Assembly (NCBI GenBank): GCA_022826645.1
Contig: JAJDUM010000083.1
Coordinates: 35,347 to 99,346, forward strand
Reading direction: 5' to 3'
Length of the DNA stretch: 64,000 nucleotides
Origin: Candidatus Poribacteria bacterium
GTDB taxonomy: Bacteria; Poribacteria; WGA-4E; PCPOR2b
This document shows positions 63,884-64,000 of the stretch, piece by piece; the stretch's first letter is position 1, and every line of letters starts with the position of its first letter. Under the pieces are notes generated by a model. It saw nothing but the letters and a program-made list of their open reading frames with translations, was not told the DNA's origin and did no database searches. The position numbers and the translations under genes are program-made.

Positions 63884-64000
63884 TCACAAAAGATAGCGTT
63901 GAATAAGTTCCTTGATTTTGGCAGTAGGTCTTCCCTGTCGTCGTGGTGGTTGCCACGGCGGAGGGGGAGCTTGATAGCAGAGCAACTGTTCCACCGTCCA
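63884..64000 (-). CDS. C-terminal fragment of an unrecognised protein, cut by the window edge
   Basis: A minus-strand frame enters at the right edge and ends at TGA (63884-63886), giving 38 residues: it includes QLLCYQAPPPPWQPPRRQGR and then PTAKIKELIQRYLL. The Pro/Arg-rich stretch has a coding look but no family that I recognise. It might be the tail of a transposase, but this is a guess. Confidence 0.4.
   Translation of the reverse strand, partial: WTVEQLLCYQAPPPPWQPPRRQGRPTAKIKELIQRYLL

Overview
The window looks like a chromosomal contig from an uncultured bacterium, and Candidatus Poribacteria or a close relative is my best guess. That rests on content only: four phytanoyl-CoA dioxygenase-like (PhyH) proteins, two Gfo/Idh/MocA oxidoreductases, three xylose-isomerase-like TIM barrels including an IolE-like one, serpins, an archaeal/eukaryotic-type prolyl-tRNA synthetase and an 11-subunit complex I. 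No rRNA, tRNA, CRISPR array or intact mobile element was found. Base composition and gene style look even throughout.

Layout. 1-2253 (minus): type IV pilus/type II secretion pair, a PilC/GspF-like inner-membrane protein (cut by the window edge) and a PilB/GspE-like ATPase. 2392-4884 (minus): a HAD hydrolase and an acetolactate-synthase-like ThDP enzyme. 5012-5647: a gene-free stretch with a palindromic repeat, ending in a good sigma-70 promoter. 5803-17360 (plus): nuoABCDHIJKLMN without nuoEFG, with a small antitoxin-like gene between nuoC and nuoD and a strong terminator at 17426-17460. 17660-19470: Gfo/Idh/MocA dehydrogenase plus hydroxypyruvate-isomerase-like protein. 19578-21490 (minus): two genes that look like the halves of a DUF6178-type protein. 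21938-22783: HtpX-like protease. 22913-26591 (minus): a SnoaL/NTF2-like membrane protein interrupted by an in-frame TGA, a solute-binding protein and proS. 26722-32827 (minus): orphan DNA methyltransferase, an intact serpin, a second serpin broken by an in-frame TAG, pgk and sucC. 32878-34451 (minus): PhyH dioxygenase and sugar isomerase.

34650-41487 (plus): aldehyde dehydrogenase, a large nucleotidyltransferase/beta-helix/DUF89 fusion, acetyl-CoA synthetase under a consensus promoter, and a sulfopyruvate-decarboxylase-alpha-like protein. 41618-43204: a degenerate transposase fragment and a CsgG/FlgT-like envelope protein. 43231-49391 (minus): RibD-like reductase, MOSC protein, SbcC and SbcD. 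49523-51764: TlpA-like thioredoxin, a discoidin-like lipoprotein and a peptidase-MA-like lipoprotein. 51965-62820 (minus): aminotransferase, three PhyH proteins, a two-domain DNA methyltransferase, MurB, a metallo-beta-lactamase-fold hydrolase, Gfo/Idh/MocA oxidoreductase and IolE-like isomerase. 62927-63724: SDR dehydrogenase. The window ends inside an unrecognised coding sequence.

How it fits together: respiration through a ferredoxin- or other donor-linked complex I, acetate activation, glycolysis (Pgk) and TCA (SucC), with a large accessory capacity for oxidising small organic molecules, sugars and polyols. The most unusual items are the nucleotidyltransferase-DUF89 fusion, the methyltransferase with two different catalytic domains, the PhyH protein whose iron ligand triad reads H-x-G instead of H-x-D, the histidine-rich loops of NuoL, and two genes each interrupted by a single in-frame stop.
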